Assembly: GCA_004323695.1 (NCBI GenBank)
Contig: SCRU01000110.1
Span: 1 to 64,000 of the forward strand
Direction of reading: 5' to 3'
DNA length: 64,000 nucleotides
Origin: Burkholderiaceae bacterium
Lineage (GTDB): Bacteria; Pseudomonadota; Gammaproteobacteria; Burkholderiales; Burkholderiaceae_C
The translations under genes and the position numbers were made by a program. Shown here one piece after another: positions 1-8,016 of the stretch. The notes beneath the pieces were generated by a model. It had not been told where the DNA came from, made no database searches, and saw only the letters and a program-made list of their open reading frames with translations. Within the stretch, counting starts at the first letter, position 1, and each line of letters begins with the position of its first letter.

Positions 1-118
1 ACAGTTGGGATACGATTGCCACTGTCACTCAGGACACCAGCGCAGGGTGTCCGCTCTTCGCTGGAATGCTGTCCGCGATGAACGTGGAATCACTGTCCGC
101 CATCAGTGGAATGCGCAC
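1..118 (-). mobile_element. probable terminus of an IS21-family insertion sequence (partial)
   Basis: Short motifs repeat here at regular spacing: TGTCCGC begins at 48, 70 and 94, and TGGAAT begins at 62, 85 and 107, a period of 22-24 bp. Read on the minus strand these become GCGGACA and ATTCCA units. Multiple terminal repeats of this kind are, from memory, typical of the non-coding ends of IS21-family elements. Downstream sequence switches abruptly to an IclR effector domain that lacks its N-terminal half, which fits an insertion into that gene. The exact boundary is uncertain and lies around 110-140. The transposase genes would lie to the left, outside the window. Confidence 0.5.
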
Positions 119-448
119 GCCGCCAAACGCAAAGGTGATTTCAACGCCTGGATGAAGGAGTATTCCGGCGACCGCGGGCTGCCTCGCCTGACGTCGCACA
201 CGGTGGTGGACGCAAAGAAGTTCCGTGCCCTGATCGAACAAGTGCGCATCGACGATTACTGCGTGGCCAGCGAGGAGCACGAGCTCGGCGTGCATGCGCT
301 GGCAGTGCCGCTGCGCAACATGCAGGGGCGCACCGTGGCGGCACTGAACGTCGTGGCGTCACCCCAGCGGCTGGAGGCCGGCGTGATGCAGCGCGATGTG
401 CTGCCGCTGCTGCTGGACGCGGCGCGGGTGTTGCGTCCGATGCTGTAG
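119..448 (+). pseudogene. IclR-family transcriptional regulator, C-terminal fragment
   Basis: The reading frame from about 119 to the stop at 446-448 encodes the C-terminal effector-binding domain of an IclR-type regulator. Family features include a LTSHTVVD segment, the EEHELGVHALAVPL core and the closing AALNVV strand. No helix-turn-helix domain is visible. The sequence upstream of about residue 40 of the open frame does not look like IclR and instead resembles an insertion-sequence end. I infer that the gene was truncated by that insertion. The regulated pathway cannot be told. If the regulator continued intact upstream in another arrangement, this call would be wrong, but nothing in the window supports that. 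Confidence 0.65.
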
Positions 449-571
449 CCGCCTTGTTCATGCTGGCAAGCAGGGCTCTGACTTCACCGGGCATTTGCGC
501 GCGTTCAGAGGGGATTGTGGGCGGATTGCGGCCTCTCGCGCATTTGGGCATCAAGGTAGAATGACCGCTGT

Positions 572-648
<77 letters not shown>

Positions 649-689
649 TGTTTCAAAGAAAAGGCTCACTCCGTGGGCCTTTTTTCCAT

Positions 690-766
690 CTGCCCGTAGC
701 TCAGTTGGATAGAGCAACAGCCTTCTAAGCTGTGGGTCGGGGGTTCGATCCCCTCCGGGCAGGCCA
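690..766 (+). tRNA. tRNA-Arg (anticodon UCU), integration site of island 1
   Basis: This is a complete 77-nt tRNA with acceptor CTGCCCG pairing to CGGGCAG, anticodon TCT in the loop CTTCTAA, T loop GTTCGATC, and encoded CCA. Its last 47 bp recur exactly at 4351-4397, showing that a tyrosine-integrase element used this 3' end as its attachment site and rebuilt the gene on insertion. Confidence 0.96.
720..766 (+). repeat. attachment site of island 1, tRNA-side copy
   Basis: These 47 bp, covering the anticodon arm to the CCA end of tRNA-Arg, are identical to 4351-4397. Identity stops at once on both sides (a versus c before, a versus g after), as expected for an att core. Confidence 0.93.
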
Positions 767-846
767 AAAACCATAGTAAAATCAATAAGTTACGATTACG
801 CACCTTGATTGGGCTTTACTGGAAATGAATGGTTTTTACTCATGAA

Positions 847-868
847 TTGTCCCAAGAGTGTCCCAAGA
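847..868 (+). repeat. paired 11-bp repeats near left end of island 1
   Basis: TGTCCCAAGAG is followed directly by TGTCCCAAGAA. The same pair, with a few changes, occurs in the same orientation near the right end at 4271-4292. Position and pairing suggest arm-type integrase or excisionase binding sites. That role is inferred. Confidence 0.6.
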
Positions 869-915
869 ATAAACGCCATCGCTTATTCAGAGCCCGAATA
901 AGCGCATCGTTCGCT

Positions 916-1029
916 GGGGGAGCCGCGCCTGCAGGGCGCGGGGGGCGCCGAGACAGTGGCCCCCGGGGGCCGGAGCGCAGCGCAGCGCAGGGCGGTGCAG
1001 CCCCCGGGTGACATGTTCAATCGGGGGGA
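916..1029 (+). repeat. GC-rich repeat, copy 1 (island 1)
   Basis: This GC-rich tract contains GGGGGGCGCCGA, the palindromic run GCCCCCGGGGGCCGGAGC, a GCAGCGCAGGGCGG segment and GGGTGACATGTTCAATCGG. A second copy in the same orientation lies at 1597-1699 and shares these blocks, with small length differences between them. It can fold strongly. The two copies flank the small gene at 1104-1400. Function is unknown; an attenuator, a recombination hot spot or a short mobile repeat are all possible. Confidence 0.6.
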
Positions 1030-1103
1030 CTCCAGTGCCCGCGTTTGGGCGCTCCCTTTCGATTGCGCAGACTCGCAGGCTTACTCAAGACGGTGAGGAG
1101 AGC

Positions 1104-1400
1104 TCAAATCGCTACGGGCGTGAAGCCGAAGTGTTGTTCTAGGAATTCGTGCCCGTTCATGCCGTGAAAATCATTAGGATTGAGCCGTGCGCCAGGATGC
1201 AGATGAGCGTACGCGGCAGCAAGTAGTGGCCGCGCTTCATACTGCTTGGGCCCGCCCGGGGGCATGCCTGGGCGTTGCATCAACACACCATGGGCCTCGT
1301 AGAAGTCTCCATGAAGCACCCGGAAATGCTCTCGGGTTGTGCCATCAGCTTCGTCTATTGCGGCCCCAATATCCCCCCACGTTACAGCGTGCCAAGGCAT
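1104..1400 (-). CDS. hypothetical protein, 98 aa (island 1)
   Basis: The start is chosen at the ATG giving MPWHAVTWGD because a GGAG Shine-Dalgarno sequence lies about 10 nt upstream; the open frame continues further but turns arginine-rich and unlikely. The product is soluble-looking, without signal peptide or membrane segment, and rich in His, Gly and Pro, with a C-terminus of FLEQHFGFTPVAI. I do not recognise the family. It stands alone between two copies of a GC-rich repeat, transcribed in the same direction as the other island genes. It could be cargo of the island. A chance open frame cannot be excluded. Confidence 0.5.
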   Translation of the reverse strand: MPWHAVTWGDIGAAIDEADGTTREHFRVLHGDFYEAHGVLMQRPGMPPGGPKQYEARPLLAAAYAHLHPGARLNPNDFHGMNGHEFLEQHFGFTPVAI

Positions 1401-1596
1401 AGTGACTCTCCGTTTCGCGTAGAGGGGCATCGTCGCATGTTGGTGAAACGCCGTCAATCGCCGCCACCGGCGGCGCTCGCGCGCCCGCCTGGCTTGTGCA
1501 TCGTGCACTCGACCAACAACAGGCCGTTACCAAGTGGGGCCGAGCAACGGCGAGGCTGCCGTTCCTTTTCTGCCAAACCGGTTGTTCGTGTTCGCA

Positions 1597-1699
1597 GGGG
1601 GAGCCGGTCACAGGCCGGGGGGCGCCGACACGCGCCCCCGGGGGCCGGAGCGCAGCGCAGGGCGGCGGGTGTAGCCCCCCGGGTGAGATGCTTAATCGG
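1597..1699 (+). repeat. GC-rich repeat, copy 2 (island 1)
   Basis: This is the second copy of the repeat at 916-1029, in direct orientation about 0.6 kb away. It retains the GGGGGGCGCCGA block, the GCCCCCGGGGGCCGGAGC palindrome, GCAGCGCAGGGCGG and a GGGTGAGATGCTTAATCGG tail. Confidence 0.6.
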
Positions 1700-1811
1700 T
1701 CAGTTCGATCGGGGGTCTATGTGCGGGGCACACGCGGTGGCAGCCCAGCTTCTCAGAGAGCTTAGGCGCGCCGGAGTTGGCGTCCGTTGCCTCTACCGAA
1801 AACGCGGCTCG

Positions 1812-2243
1812 CTATTCATCTGGCTTGTCCGTCGAGCGTGGCATGTTGACCACGGGACCGGGCGCCATTTCACGCATCATGTCAAGTACGCCAGTCAGGC
1901 GTTTGCGCGTCTCTTCAACTATGTCTGCTCGAGTCAGGGTGTTGATGATGTTGCCCGCCAAAATTAACAGGGTTGCAGTGGGCAAGACTGCTATGCCTAC
2001 CGGCCTCAAGCCACCAACTCCGTTCTCGGTACCAAACACTATTTTGGTGGTGTGAATGCCATACACCACGTCCATCGCTTGGTCAGCGTACACCGTTGGT
2101 ACGTTTGAAGGTACTCGTTCCATATTGGGAGGCGCCACCGCCGGTGTAAGGGCGGGTTCTGGTGACTGCCCAGCCTTCGTAGTGCGTGTGCCGACGGATT
2201 TTGCAGTATGTGCGGGCTTGGGCTCAGTCTTTTTAGTGGCCAT
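1812..2243 (-). CDS. hypothetical protein, third gene of the toxin-regulator cluster
   Basis: The product is about 143 aa with a low-complexity basic and proline-rich N-terminus (MATKKTEPKPAH onward). A compact C-terminal half begins near TVYADQAMDV, passes through IVFGTENG and LPTATLLILAGNII, and ends in a charged tail. The hydrophobic pattern loosely recalls small DUF3467-like proteins, but I would not assign it. The start is uncertain: the ATG at 2243 overlaps the upstream XRE gene by 11 nt, and an ATG pair at 2274-2279 would lengthen the overlap. Its position directly behind a toxin gene and an XRE gene, with overlapping frames, suggests translation coupling and a role in the same module. 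Confidence 0.6.
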   Translation of the reverse strand: MATKKTEPKPAHTAKSVGTRTTKAGQSPEPALTPAVAPPNMERVPSNVPTVYADQAMDVVYGIHTTKIVFGTENGVGGLRPVGIAVLPTATLLILAGNIINTLTRADIVEETRKRLTGVLDMMREMAPGPVVNMPRSTDKPDE

Positions 2244-2724
2244 AGCTCGAGGTAATTCTGGTTTGACTTTGTTCATCATTGAAGCCACACGCCAAAAGGC
2301 GGTCTGACCGGACATCGGCCGTGACGGCCGCAAATTCAGAATATGGCACAAATCGCACGAGTAGTGCGCAATCGAACGCATGCGCAGCTTTGAGCAGCGT
2401 GCTTACACGCACATCCCCTCCGGCGGGGTCTTCCAGTCTGGACACCGCTGATTGGCCGGTATTCATGCGGTTCGCCAAATTGCTTTGCTTCCAGCCGCGT
2501 TCTTCGCGATTTACCCGCACCTGCCACGCAATGGCGTGTTCCACCTCGGCTTCCATTGCCGCTTGGCGATAGTCAACGTCTTTCCACGCGGCCGGAATCG
2601 CGCGTCCCATCAGGACTTGGGACGCCTGTGCAGCCAATTCATTGGATACGCCAGGGCCATGGGGCAGTGTGTTGAGCGAAAGCTCTTGCCACTTGAGTTC
2701 GGGCGTCGAGGGTGCGTTTTTCAT
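2233..2724 (-). CDS. XRE-family helix-turn-helix regulator (putative antitoxin)
   Basis: The N-terminal extension (about 80 residues) is followed by an XRE/Cro-type helix-turn-helix: WQVRVNREERGWKQ, then LANRMNTGQSAVSRLE and VRVSTLLKAAHAFDC. Such proteins paired with RelE/HigB-like toxins act as antitoxins and autorepressors. The frame extends upstream to 2769, giving several possible starts (GTG 2769, ATG 2748, ATG 2724). All overlap the end of the toxin gene at 2639, by 86 nt for the start chosen here. This long overlap is unusual for a toxin-antitoxin pair and implies coupled translation. The DNA target is unknown. Confidence 0.75.
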   Translation of the reverse strand: MKNAPSTPELKWQELSLNTLPHGPGVSNELAAQASQVLMGRAIPAAWKDVDYRQAAMEAEVEHAIAWQVRVNREERGWKQSNLANRMNTGQSAVSRLEDPAGGDVRVSTLLKAAHAFDCALLVRFVPYSEFAAVTADVRSDRLLACGFNDEQSQTRITSSYGH

Positions 2725-3064
2725 AGTCCTGCGGATTGTACTTTCCATCTTTCTCAACAATAGTGACACAAATCACGAATGCATGATTTTGTAAGTCAAA
2801 AAAGCCGCATAACCGGTGGGCTGTACCATTCTCGTCACTGAAATGTATCACGTACAGGTGATTTCCTAAGGAGCTTGCCAGCGGACGATTCCACCTTTCA
2901 GGTGGTTGTACGCGTAAATAACGCATGGCGACATCACGCTTGGCGCGTGCTTTCACTGATAGTTTTGCATCCCATTTAGTGAAGTCATTGCGTCCGCCAG
3001 CAGTGATGTAACAAAGAAATTGCCAAGGCTTGTGCGGGGTACGCAGCGGGGAGTGCAAGAGCAT
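2639..3064 (-). CDS. RelE/HigB-like toxin (phage Gp49-like)
   Basis: About 141 aa. The body contains FLCYITAGGRNDFTKW, an internal arginine-rich stretch (VKARAKRD), a YVIHFSDENG strand, and HAFVICVTIVEKDGKYNP leading to a C-terminal helix YEKRTLDARTQVA. This layout matches RelE-fold mRNA-interferase toxins of the HigB/Gp49-like group, in which a basic, positively charged surface cuts mRNA on the ribosome. The start is set at ATG 3064; an in-frame ATG at 3121 is possible. The 3' end lies inside the following XRE gene. The toxin-first order resembles higBA. Activity is inferred from family likeness only. Confidence 0.7.
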   Translation of the reverse strand: MLLHSPLRTPHKPWQFLCYITAGGRNDFTKWDAKLSVKARAKRDVAMRYLRVQPPERWNRPLASSLGNHLYVIHFSDENGTAHRLCGFFDLQNHAFVICVTIVEKDGKYNPQDYEKRTLDARTQVARAFAQHTAPWPWRIQ

Positions 3065-3155
3065 GACCCGAATCTTAACGGTTGGGTCATGCAAGACGAA
3101 ACTGCGCAGACTCAAAGCCAATGCGTGCTCGCTTCACTCACGACGGTCAGCTCAG

Positions 3156-4180
3156 CTATCCCAGCTTCTGCGCCAGCTTGCTGGCGTCGACTGTCACATA
3201 GCGCTTTAGCATCTGCATTGATTTATGGCCTGTCATACTGGCAACCTCGAATGGGTTCAATCCGGCCTCGAACAGCTTGGTAGTCGCATCGTGCCGACGA
3301 TCGTGAAAGCGCAGATCAGCCAGCATGCGCGAGTTGGGCTTGACGGCCTTGCGCTTGCAGTCTTCGGCATAGAGGCGCCTTGCGCGGCGCACCAGGCGCT
3401 GCCATGGCTTGCTGAACGAGCTCGCGTCTTTCCATGTTCCGAATACCCGGCCGCTGATGTGCAGCGGCTGGGTCATGAGACCCTTGAGGACGGTTACCGC
3501 CTCACTGGACAGCGCCACAGTGCGGGCGTCGCCGTTCTTGGTGGCATCGGCCGGCAGCTGGATCACCCTGCTGCGCAGGTTGACTCAATCCCGCCGCAGT
3601 GCCAGCAGTTCGCCCTGGCGCATGCTGGTGGCCAGTGCCAGGCGCACGATGGGCTCCAGCATGGCCCCAGCTTGCATGTTGGGGCCATCACCCGGATCGC
3701 GGGCCGCACGCATCGGCAGATCGAACTCGCCATCACGCACACGCGATCACGTGCCGCGCCCGGAAAAGGCCGGGCAACCAGCTTGACCTGGTTGCCGGCG
3801 GGCGTGTGGACGCCCAATGCCGTCTGCGTGTGCTGGATCAAGCCCGAGAAGGTGTTCAGGTGGTGAATGATCGACTGAGGGCCAAGGCCCTCATCTTTCG
3901 TGAGGCTGCGCGCCCAAGTGTTGATGGCCAGCGCGCGCAGCGCCGAGACAAACAGCGGGCCGAACTCTGTCTCGATGCGACGTAGGTGCACGTCGCCAGT
4001 CCCCTTGCCCTCGCGGGCAAGAGTGGGCAGCACCTGTTCACGATAGCTCTTGATGGCGTCAGCCACTGTCGTTTTTTGCGTGGCCGGATCGAGGTCGTCA
4101 ATCTCGCCGCGCTTGAGCTTGCGTTCGACCTCGCGCGCCCAATCGATGGCGTCCGCCTTGGTCTCGAACGTCTTGCTCAA
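3156..4180 (-). pseudogene. tyrosine site-specific integrase, disrupted
   Basis: The two halves of a phage-type integrase lie in different frames. The N-terminal half (from 4180) contains the arm/core-binding region, ending at GNQVKLVARPFPGAARDR. Near 3745 the frame shifts by an apparent 2-nt gain. The continuing frame (RDGEFDLPMRAA ... SMRQGELLALRRD) then meets an in-frame TGA near 3583-3585 where a tryptophan-like codon would be expected. The C-terminal half carries the remaining catalytic residues: HDRRHDATTKLF (H-x-x-R), TGHKSMQMLKRYV (GHK and the Tyr nucleophile). Two independent lesions make loss of function likely. It sits next to the truncated att copy and reads inward. Confidence 0.85.
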
Positions 4181-4270
4181 TTAGCTTTGCCCAAGGCGCC
4201 GGACCTTCGCGCGCCACTGGTACTCGCCACGTTTTTCAAAGGAGACCATTGGGGTACTTTTTCGGATTCA

Positions 4271-4292
4271 TTGTCCCAAGAGTGACCCAAAA
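4271..4292 (+). repeat. paired 11-bp repeats near right end of island 1
   Basis: TGTCCCAAGAG is followed by TGACCCAAAAA, matching the pair at 847-868 in orientation and spacing. It lies between the integrase start and the right att copy. Confidence 0.6.
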
Positions 4293-4350
4293 AAGGCCTT
4301 TGAACGCAAGAAATCCTTATTTCATGCGGGTTTCAAGAGCTTTAATACCC

Positions 4351-4397
4351 GCCTTCTAAGCTGTGGGTCGGGGGTTCGATCCCCTCCGGGCAGGCCA
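4351..4397 (+). repeat. attachment site of island 1, distal copy
   Basis: This is an exact 47-bp duplicate of the 3' part of the tRNA-Arg gene (720-766). It is not a functional tRNA because the 5' half is missing. Confidence 0.93.
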
Positions 4398-4443
4398 GTG
4401 GCCTTGGTTCGACGGCGCCGTGAACTCGCTTGCGCGCCGCCGA

Positions 4444-5451
4444 TCACAGCCACTTCGCGCGCTTCAGTACGACAAACAGCGTGACGCAGACGACGACGGT
4501 GATGCCGATGATCGTCGGGTAGGCGTACGGCCTGGCGAGTTCCGGCATGTCATGAAAGTTCATGCCGTACCAGCTTGCGAGCAGGGTTGGCGCAGCCAGC
4601 AACGCGGCCCAGCCGGCGAGGCGCTTGACCACTTCGTTCTGCCGGACGGTGATCAGCGAAAGGTTCACGTTCATCGCGGCGCCCAGCATTTCCCGCATCG
4701 AGTTGATCGCGTCGCTGACCCGGGTGACGTGGTCCTGCACATCCCGGAAATAGGGCCGTACTTCGTCGCTGATCATCTCGGGGTGAAGCCGCACCAGCTG
4801 GCCCAGCACGTCCTGCAATGGCGTGGCCGCGAGCTTGAGGGTCAGCAGTTCGCGCTGCATGTTGTACAGGCGCCGTGTTACGTCGCGGTTGGAGGCTTCA
4901 CCAAACACGTCCTGCTCCAGCTCCTGCAATTCCTGTCTGAAGTCCTGCACGATCGGCAGATAATTGTCGACGATGAAGTCGAGGATCGAGTAAAGCGCAA
5001 AGCTCGTCCCGAGGGCCAGATGCCCGGGCATCTGCTCGCAGTTGTGGCGCGCCGGCGCATACGACCGCGAGGCGCCGTGGCGTACCGACAGCAGATAGCG
5101 CTTCCCGAGGAAGAGGTGGGTTTCACCAAATGCGATGGTGTCGTCGGTGATCTGCGCGGTCTGCGCAACGATGAACAGCGAATCGCCGTAGGACTCGATC
5201 TTGGGCCGCTGGTGCGCGTTACGCGCGTCTTCGACGGCGAGATCATGCAGACCGAATTCCTTCTGGAGGTGCTCCAGCAGCGGCTCATCCGGTTCGACCA
5301 GGCCGACCCAAACGAATCCGCGCGGTTCCGCCAGGAAGTCGCTGATCTCGTCCAGCGTGATGTCGCGAATCTTGCGCCCGCTTGCGTCGTAAGCGGTGCA
5401 GTTGGCGACCATTTCGTTGGCGGGGAATCCATTCATGGACGGATTATGCAA
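4444..5451 (-). CDS. corA: CorA-family magnesium/cobalt transporter
   Basis: 335 aa, the usual CorA length. A large cytoplasmic N-terminal domain is followed by a long helix and two C-terminal transmembrane segments. The selectivity motif YGMNF sits at about residue 295 at the end of the first membrane helix, and the protein ends in a basic KRAKWL tail. CorA forms a pentameric channel that admits Mg2+ across the inner membrane. The gene stands alone, reading toward island 1. The start at 5451 gives MHNPSMNGF; the ATG six codons later is an alternative. A spurious long frame lies on the opposite strand. Confidence 0.93.
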   Translation of the reverse strand: MHNPSMNGFPANEMVANCTAYDASGRKIRDITLDEISDFLAEPRGFVWVGLVEPDEPLLEHLQKEFGLHDLAVEDARNAHQRPKIESYGDSLFIVAQTAQITDDTIAFGETHLFLGKRYLLSVRHGASRSYAPARHNCEQMPGHLALGTSFALYSILDFIVDNYLPIVQDFRQELQELEQDVFGEASNRDVTRRLYNMQRELLTLKLAATPLQDVLGQLVRLHPEMISDEVRPYFRDVQDHVTRVSDAINSMREMLGAAMNVNLSLITVRQNEVVKRLAGWAALLAAPTLLASWYGMNFHDMPELARPYAYPTIIGITVVVCVTLFVVLKRAKWL

Positions 5452-5933
5452 GATCGATTTCCGCGCAGCCCGCCTGCGTCACCTGTGGGACGTCCTGCTT
5501 GCAACAGGACGGAAATCCCGCATGCGGAGCGTATCCAGGGTTCCTTTGTTTCTTTAATGCACGAGGGCCTCTATCGGGTGACTTTTGCAGAGACTCCCTG
5601 GTTTTCGAGACAACGGTATCGATGGCGCTGGCCCGGTCATGCCAAAATGATATAGCTGATAGTGCCGAATTTCGCTTCATTTTTGGTGTTGGGACGAACA
5701 GAATCGCGCAAAACCATTGCAAATGGAAGCCGGCTCGCGTTCGTTGTCTGGCGAACGCTGGAACGATCGAATGCGACCACGCAACCAAACCATGAACCAG
5801 ATCAACGCGTTGGATGGGCCGCCCACCATCATGGCCTATCGCACCGAATACCAAATCGCTACACTTTCTTCGAGGTGACAAAGTCACCCGCGGCCGTTCC
5901 CCCATTCCTTGACAACTACCTGGAGACAATGAC
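5452..5933. promoter_or_regulatory. 480-bp intergenic control region with a palindrome at 5874-5888
   Basis: No convincing gene lies between the divergent corA and the ABC uptake operon. The one clear structure is the perfect inverted repeat GGTGACAAAGTCACC at 5874-5888, 45 bp upstream of the binding-protein start codon. It is placed well for an operator. Its regulator is unknown; the Crp/Fnr-type protein at 14437-15156 is one candidate, but the 3-nt spacer is shorter than a classic Crp site. Confidence 0.4.
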
Positions 5934-7262
5934 ATGGACCATGAAAAAGCTCTGACAGTAGACGACGGCGTTCGCCTGCCGTCCCGTCGCGAGGTACTCG
6001 CCGGCACCGGTGCCGTCGGTTTGATGCTGATGAATGCGGGCTCGGTTTTTGCCCAGGGTGCCGATGGCGCCAACACGATTCGCGTCGGCTTCGTCAGCCC
6101 GCGCACGGGCCCGCTCGCGAGTTTTGGCGAGACCGATGGGTATGTGCTCGATCTGGCCCGAAAATCACTCGCTGCCGGTCTGACAGTGGGCGGCAAGAAA
6201 TATGCCGTCGAGATCCTGGATCGCGACACGCAGTCCGATCCAGCACGCGCGAGCCAGCTGGCAAAGGCGCTCATTGATTCCAGCAAGGTCGATCTGATTT
6301 TGACGACGTCTGCACCGGAGACGACCAATCCGGTCGCCGACGCCTGTGAAGCGGCGGGCGTACCTTGCCTGGCCACGGTGGTGCCGTGGGAGTCCTTCTA
6401 CTTCGGCCGGGGAGCAAAACCGGGTCAACCGTCGCCGTTCAAGTGGAGCTATGTGTTCTCATTTGGCGTTGCCCAGTTCGCCAAATCGTTTGTGTCGGGA
6501 TGGGCCGAGCTGCCCACCAACAAGCGAGTGGCGGCGTTATACCCGAATGATGCAGACGGCAATGCGATTCGGGAACATCTGGCGCCGGAGCTGGAGAAGG
6601 CCGGCTTCACGGTGGTCGATGCGGGTCCGTACGAGGACGGCACCACCGATTACTCGGCCCAGATATCGAAGTTCAAGGCGGCGAAGTGCGATATCTTCAA
6701 CACCTTCCCGATCCCGCCGGACTTTGCGGCCTTCTGGCGCCAGGCAGCGCAGCAGGGCTTGACGAAAACCATCAAGATTGCGCAGATTGCCAAGACCGGG
6801 CTGTTCCCATCATCCATCACGGCGTTGGGCCCATTGGGCTACAACCTCGCCAGCGGCTGCTATTGGCACAAGAATTTTCCATACAAGTCACCGCTGACGG
6901 GCGTGACGAGTCTGGCGCTGGCTGACGGCTACGAGAAGGCGGCGAACAAACAATGGACGCAGCAACTTGGGGCCTCCATGTCTCTGCTGGATGCCGGCTT
7001 TGAGGCCCTGAAAGCCAGCTCGGACCCCAAGAACAAGGCCAGCGTTGCGAAGGCTCTCAGCACGCTCAAGACGACCACGATGGTTGGCAAAGTGGACTTC
7101 ACGAGTGGGCCCGTGGCGAATGTCTCGACCACGCCCATCATTAATGCTCAGTGGATCAAGGCAGCGCCAGGTTCGAAATACAAGCTGGATTACGTCATCG
7201 TCGAAAACGCCTGCGACCCGAATGTGCCGGTGGCGGCGAAGTTGCGGCTGTACAACTCCTGA
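5934..7262 (+). CDS. ABC transporter substrate-binding protein, branched-chain amino acid type
   Basis: 442 aa. An N-terminal export signal contains a twin-arginine-like segment PSRREVLAGTG (arginines 18-19), a hydrophobic stretch and an AxA-type site before QGADG (about residue 40). Tat export is therefore possible. The mature part starts with IRVGFVSPRTGPLASFGE, the hallmark of LivK-like periplasmic type I binding folds, and continues with LILTTSAPETTNPVADACEA. It heads a five-gene operon with two ATPases and two permeases. The ligand is not evident; proteins of this family bind amino acids, aromatic acids, amides or short acids. Confidence 0.9.
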   Translation: MDHEKALTVDDGVRLPSRREVLAGTGAVGLMLMNAGSVFAQGADGANTIRVGFVSPRTGPLASFGETDGYVLDLARKSLAAGLTVGGKKYAVEILDRDTQSDPARASQLAKALIDSSKVDLILTTSAPETTNPVADACEAAGVPCLATVVPWESFYFGRGAKPGQPSPFKWSYVFSFGVAQFAKSFVSGWAELPTNKRVAALYPNDADGNAIREHLAPELEKAGFTVVDAGPYEDGTTDYSAQISKFKAAKCDIFNTFPIPPDFAAFWRQAAQQGLTKTIKIAQIAKTGLFPSSITALGPLGYNLASGCYWHKNFPYKSPLTGVTSLALADGYEKAANKQWTQQLGASMSLLDAGFEALKASSDPKNKASVAKALSTLKTTTMVGKVDFTSGPVANVSTTPIINAQWIKAAPGSKYKLDYVIVENACDPNVPVAAKLRLYNS

Positions 7263-7284
7263 CGGCCGGCGGAGCATCAAAGGG

Positions 7285-8016
7285 ATGGGTTCACACGAAA
7301 CGCTGCTGTCGGCCAGCGCGGTGCAGAAGAGTTTCGGCGCACTGGTCGTGCTCGACGGCATCGATTTTGAAATTCAATCCGGCGATGCCATTGGTATTGT
7401 GGGGCCTAACGGCGCTGGCAAAACGACGTTGTTGAATGTGCTGTCGGGCGCGCACAAGGCATCTACCGGATTCATCAATTTTCGCGGAACCGATGTCACC
7501 CATCTCGATGCGGCTCAGCGTTGTAGACTGGGCATCGCACGGACCCACCAGATCCCGCGGCCCTTTAGTGGCATGACGGTTTTTGAGAATGTCCTTGCGG
7601 CAGCGATGCAGGGTGGCAAATTTGGTCGCGACGAGGCCTATGAGCGCAGCATCGATGCCATCCGCCTGTGCGGCATGCTGAAACTTGCCAACCGCCGCGC
7701 TGAAACGATCGGACTGCTGGATCGCAAGCGGCTTGAATTGACGCGGGCGTTGGCGACCAATCCGATTGTTCTGCTGCTGGACGAGATCGGTGGTGGCTTG
7801 ACGGATGGAGAGGCCGCCGAACTGGTCGAGACCATCCGCGTGCTGCATCAGCGGGGTATTTCCATCGTGTGGATCGAACATATCGTGCATGTGCTGCTGC
7901 AGGTTGCGAATCGCCTGGTCTGCATGGATTCGGGGCGCGTCATCGCCGACGGAAATCCGCAAGAGGTGCTGGCAAATTCGACGGTCGTCGATGCCTACCT
8001 GGGAGGAGGCCGGTGA
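7285..8016 (+). CDS. branched-chain-type ABC transporter ATPase (LivG-like)
   Basis: 243 aa. Walker A is GPNGAGKTT at about residue 40, and Walker B is IVLLLDEIGGGL. The signature region reads LLDRKRLELTRALA, a variant often seen in LivG-type ATPases in place of LSGGQ. The long LivG-type insertion TVFENVLAAAMQGGKF is present. The start ATG at 7285 follows a GGAG box. The stop overlaps the next gene by 4 nt. With the LivF-like partner it should form the heterodimeric motor that powers the inner-membrane permease pair. Confidence 0.9.
   Translation: MGSHETLLSASAVQKSFGALVVLDGIDFEIQSGDAIGIVGPNGAGKTTLLNVLSGAHKASTGFINFRGTDVTHLDAAQRCRLGIARTHQIPRPFSGMTVFENVLAAAMQGGKFGRDEAYERSIDAIRLCGMLKLANRRAETIGLLDRKRLELTRALATNPIVLLLDEIGGGLTDGEAAELVETIRVLHQRGISIVWIEHIVHVLLQVANRLVCMDSGRVIADGNPQEVLANSTVVDAYLGGGR

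Larger units (their letters stand above)
767..4397. mobile_element. genomic island 1 (3.6 kb) in the tRNA-Arg gene
   Basis: The island is bounded by the 47-bp tRNA-Arg direct repeat. All recognisable genes run leftward: a broken tyrosine integrase next to the right end, a RelE-like toxin, an XRE regulator, a third overlapping gene and a small orphan gene. Tandem 11-bp repeats lie just inside both ends, and a GC-rich repeat occurs twice in the left part. No replication, packaging or conjugation gene is present. With its integrase disrupted, the island is probably fixed in place unless an integrase is supplied from elsewhere. Intervals 767-1103 and 1401-1811 hold no convincing gene, only the repeats listed separately. 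Confidence 0.9.

Noticed and set aside
4351-4397. Second tRNA-Arg gene
   Set aside because: Only the 3' half is present; this is an att duplication.
4363-5655. 430-aa open frame on the plus strand opposite corA
   Set aside because: It lies antisense to a clear CorA gene and begins inside the att copy; composition is that of a high-GC shadow frame.
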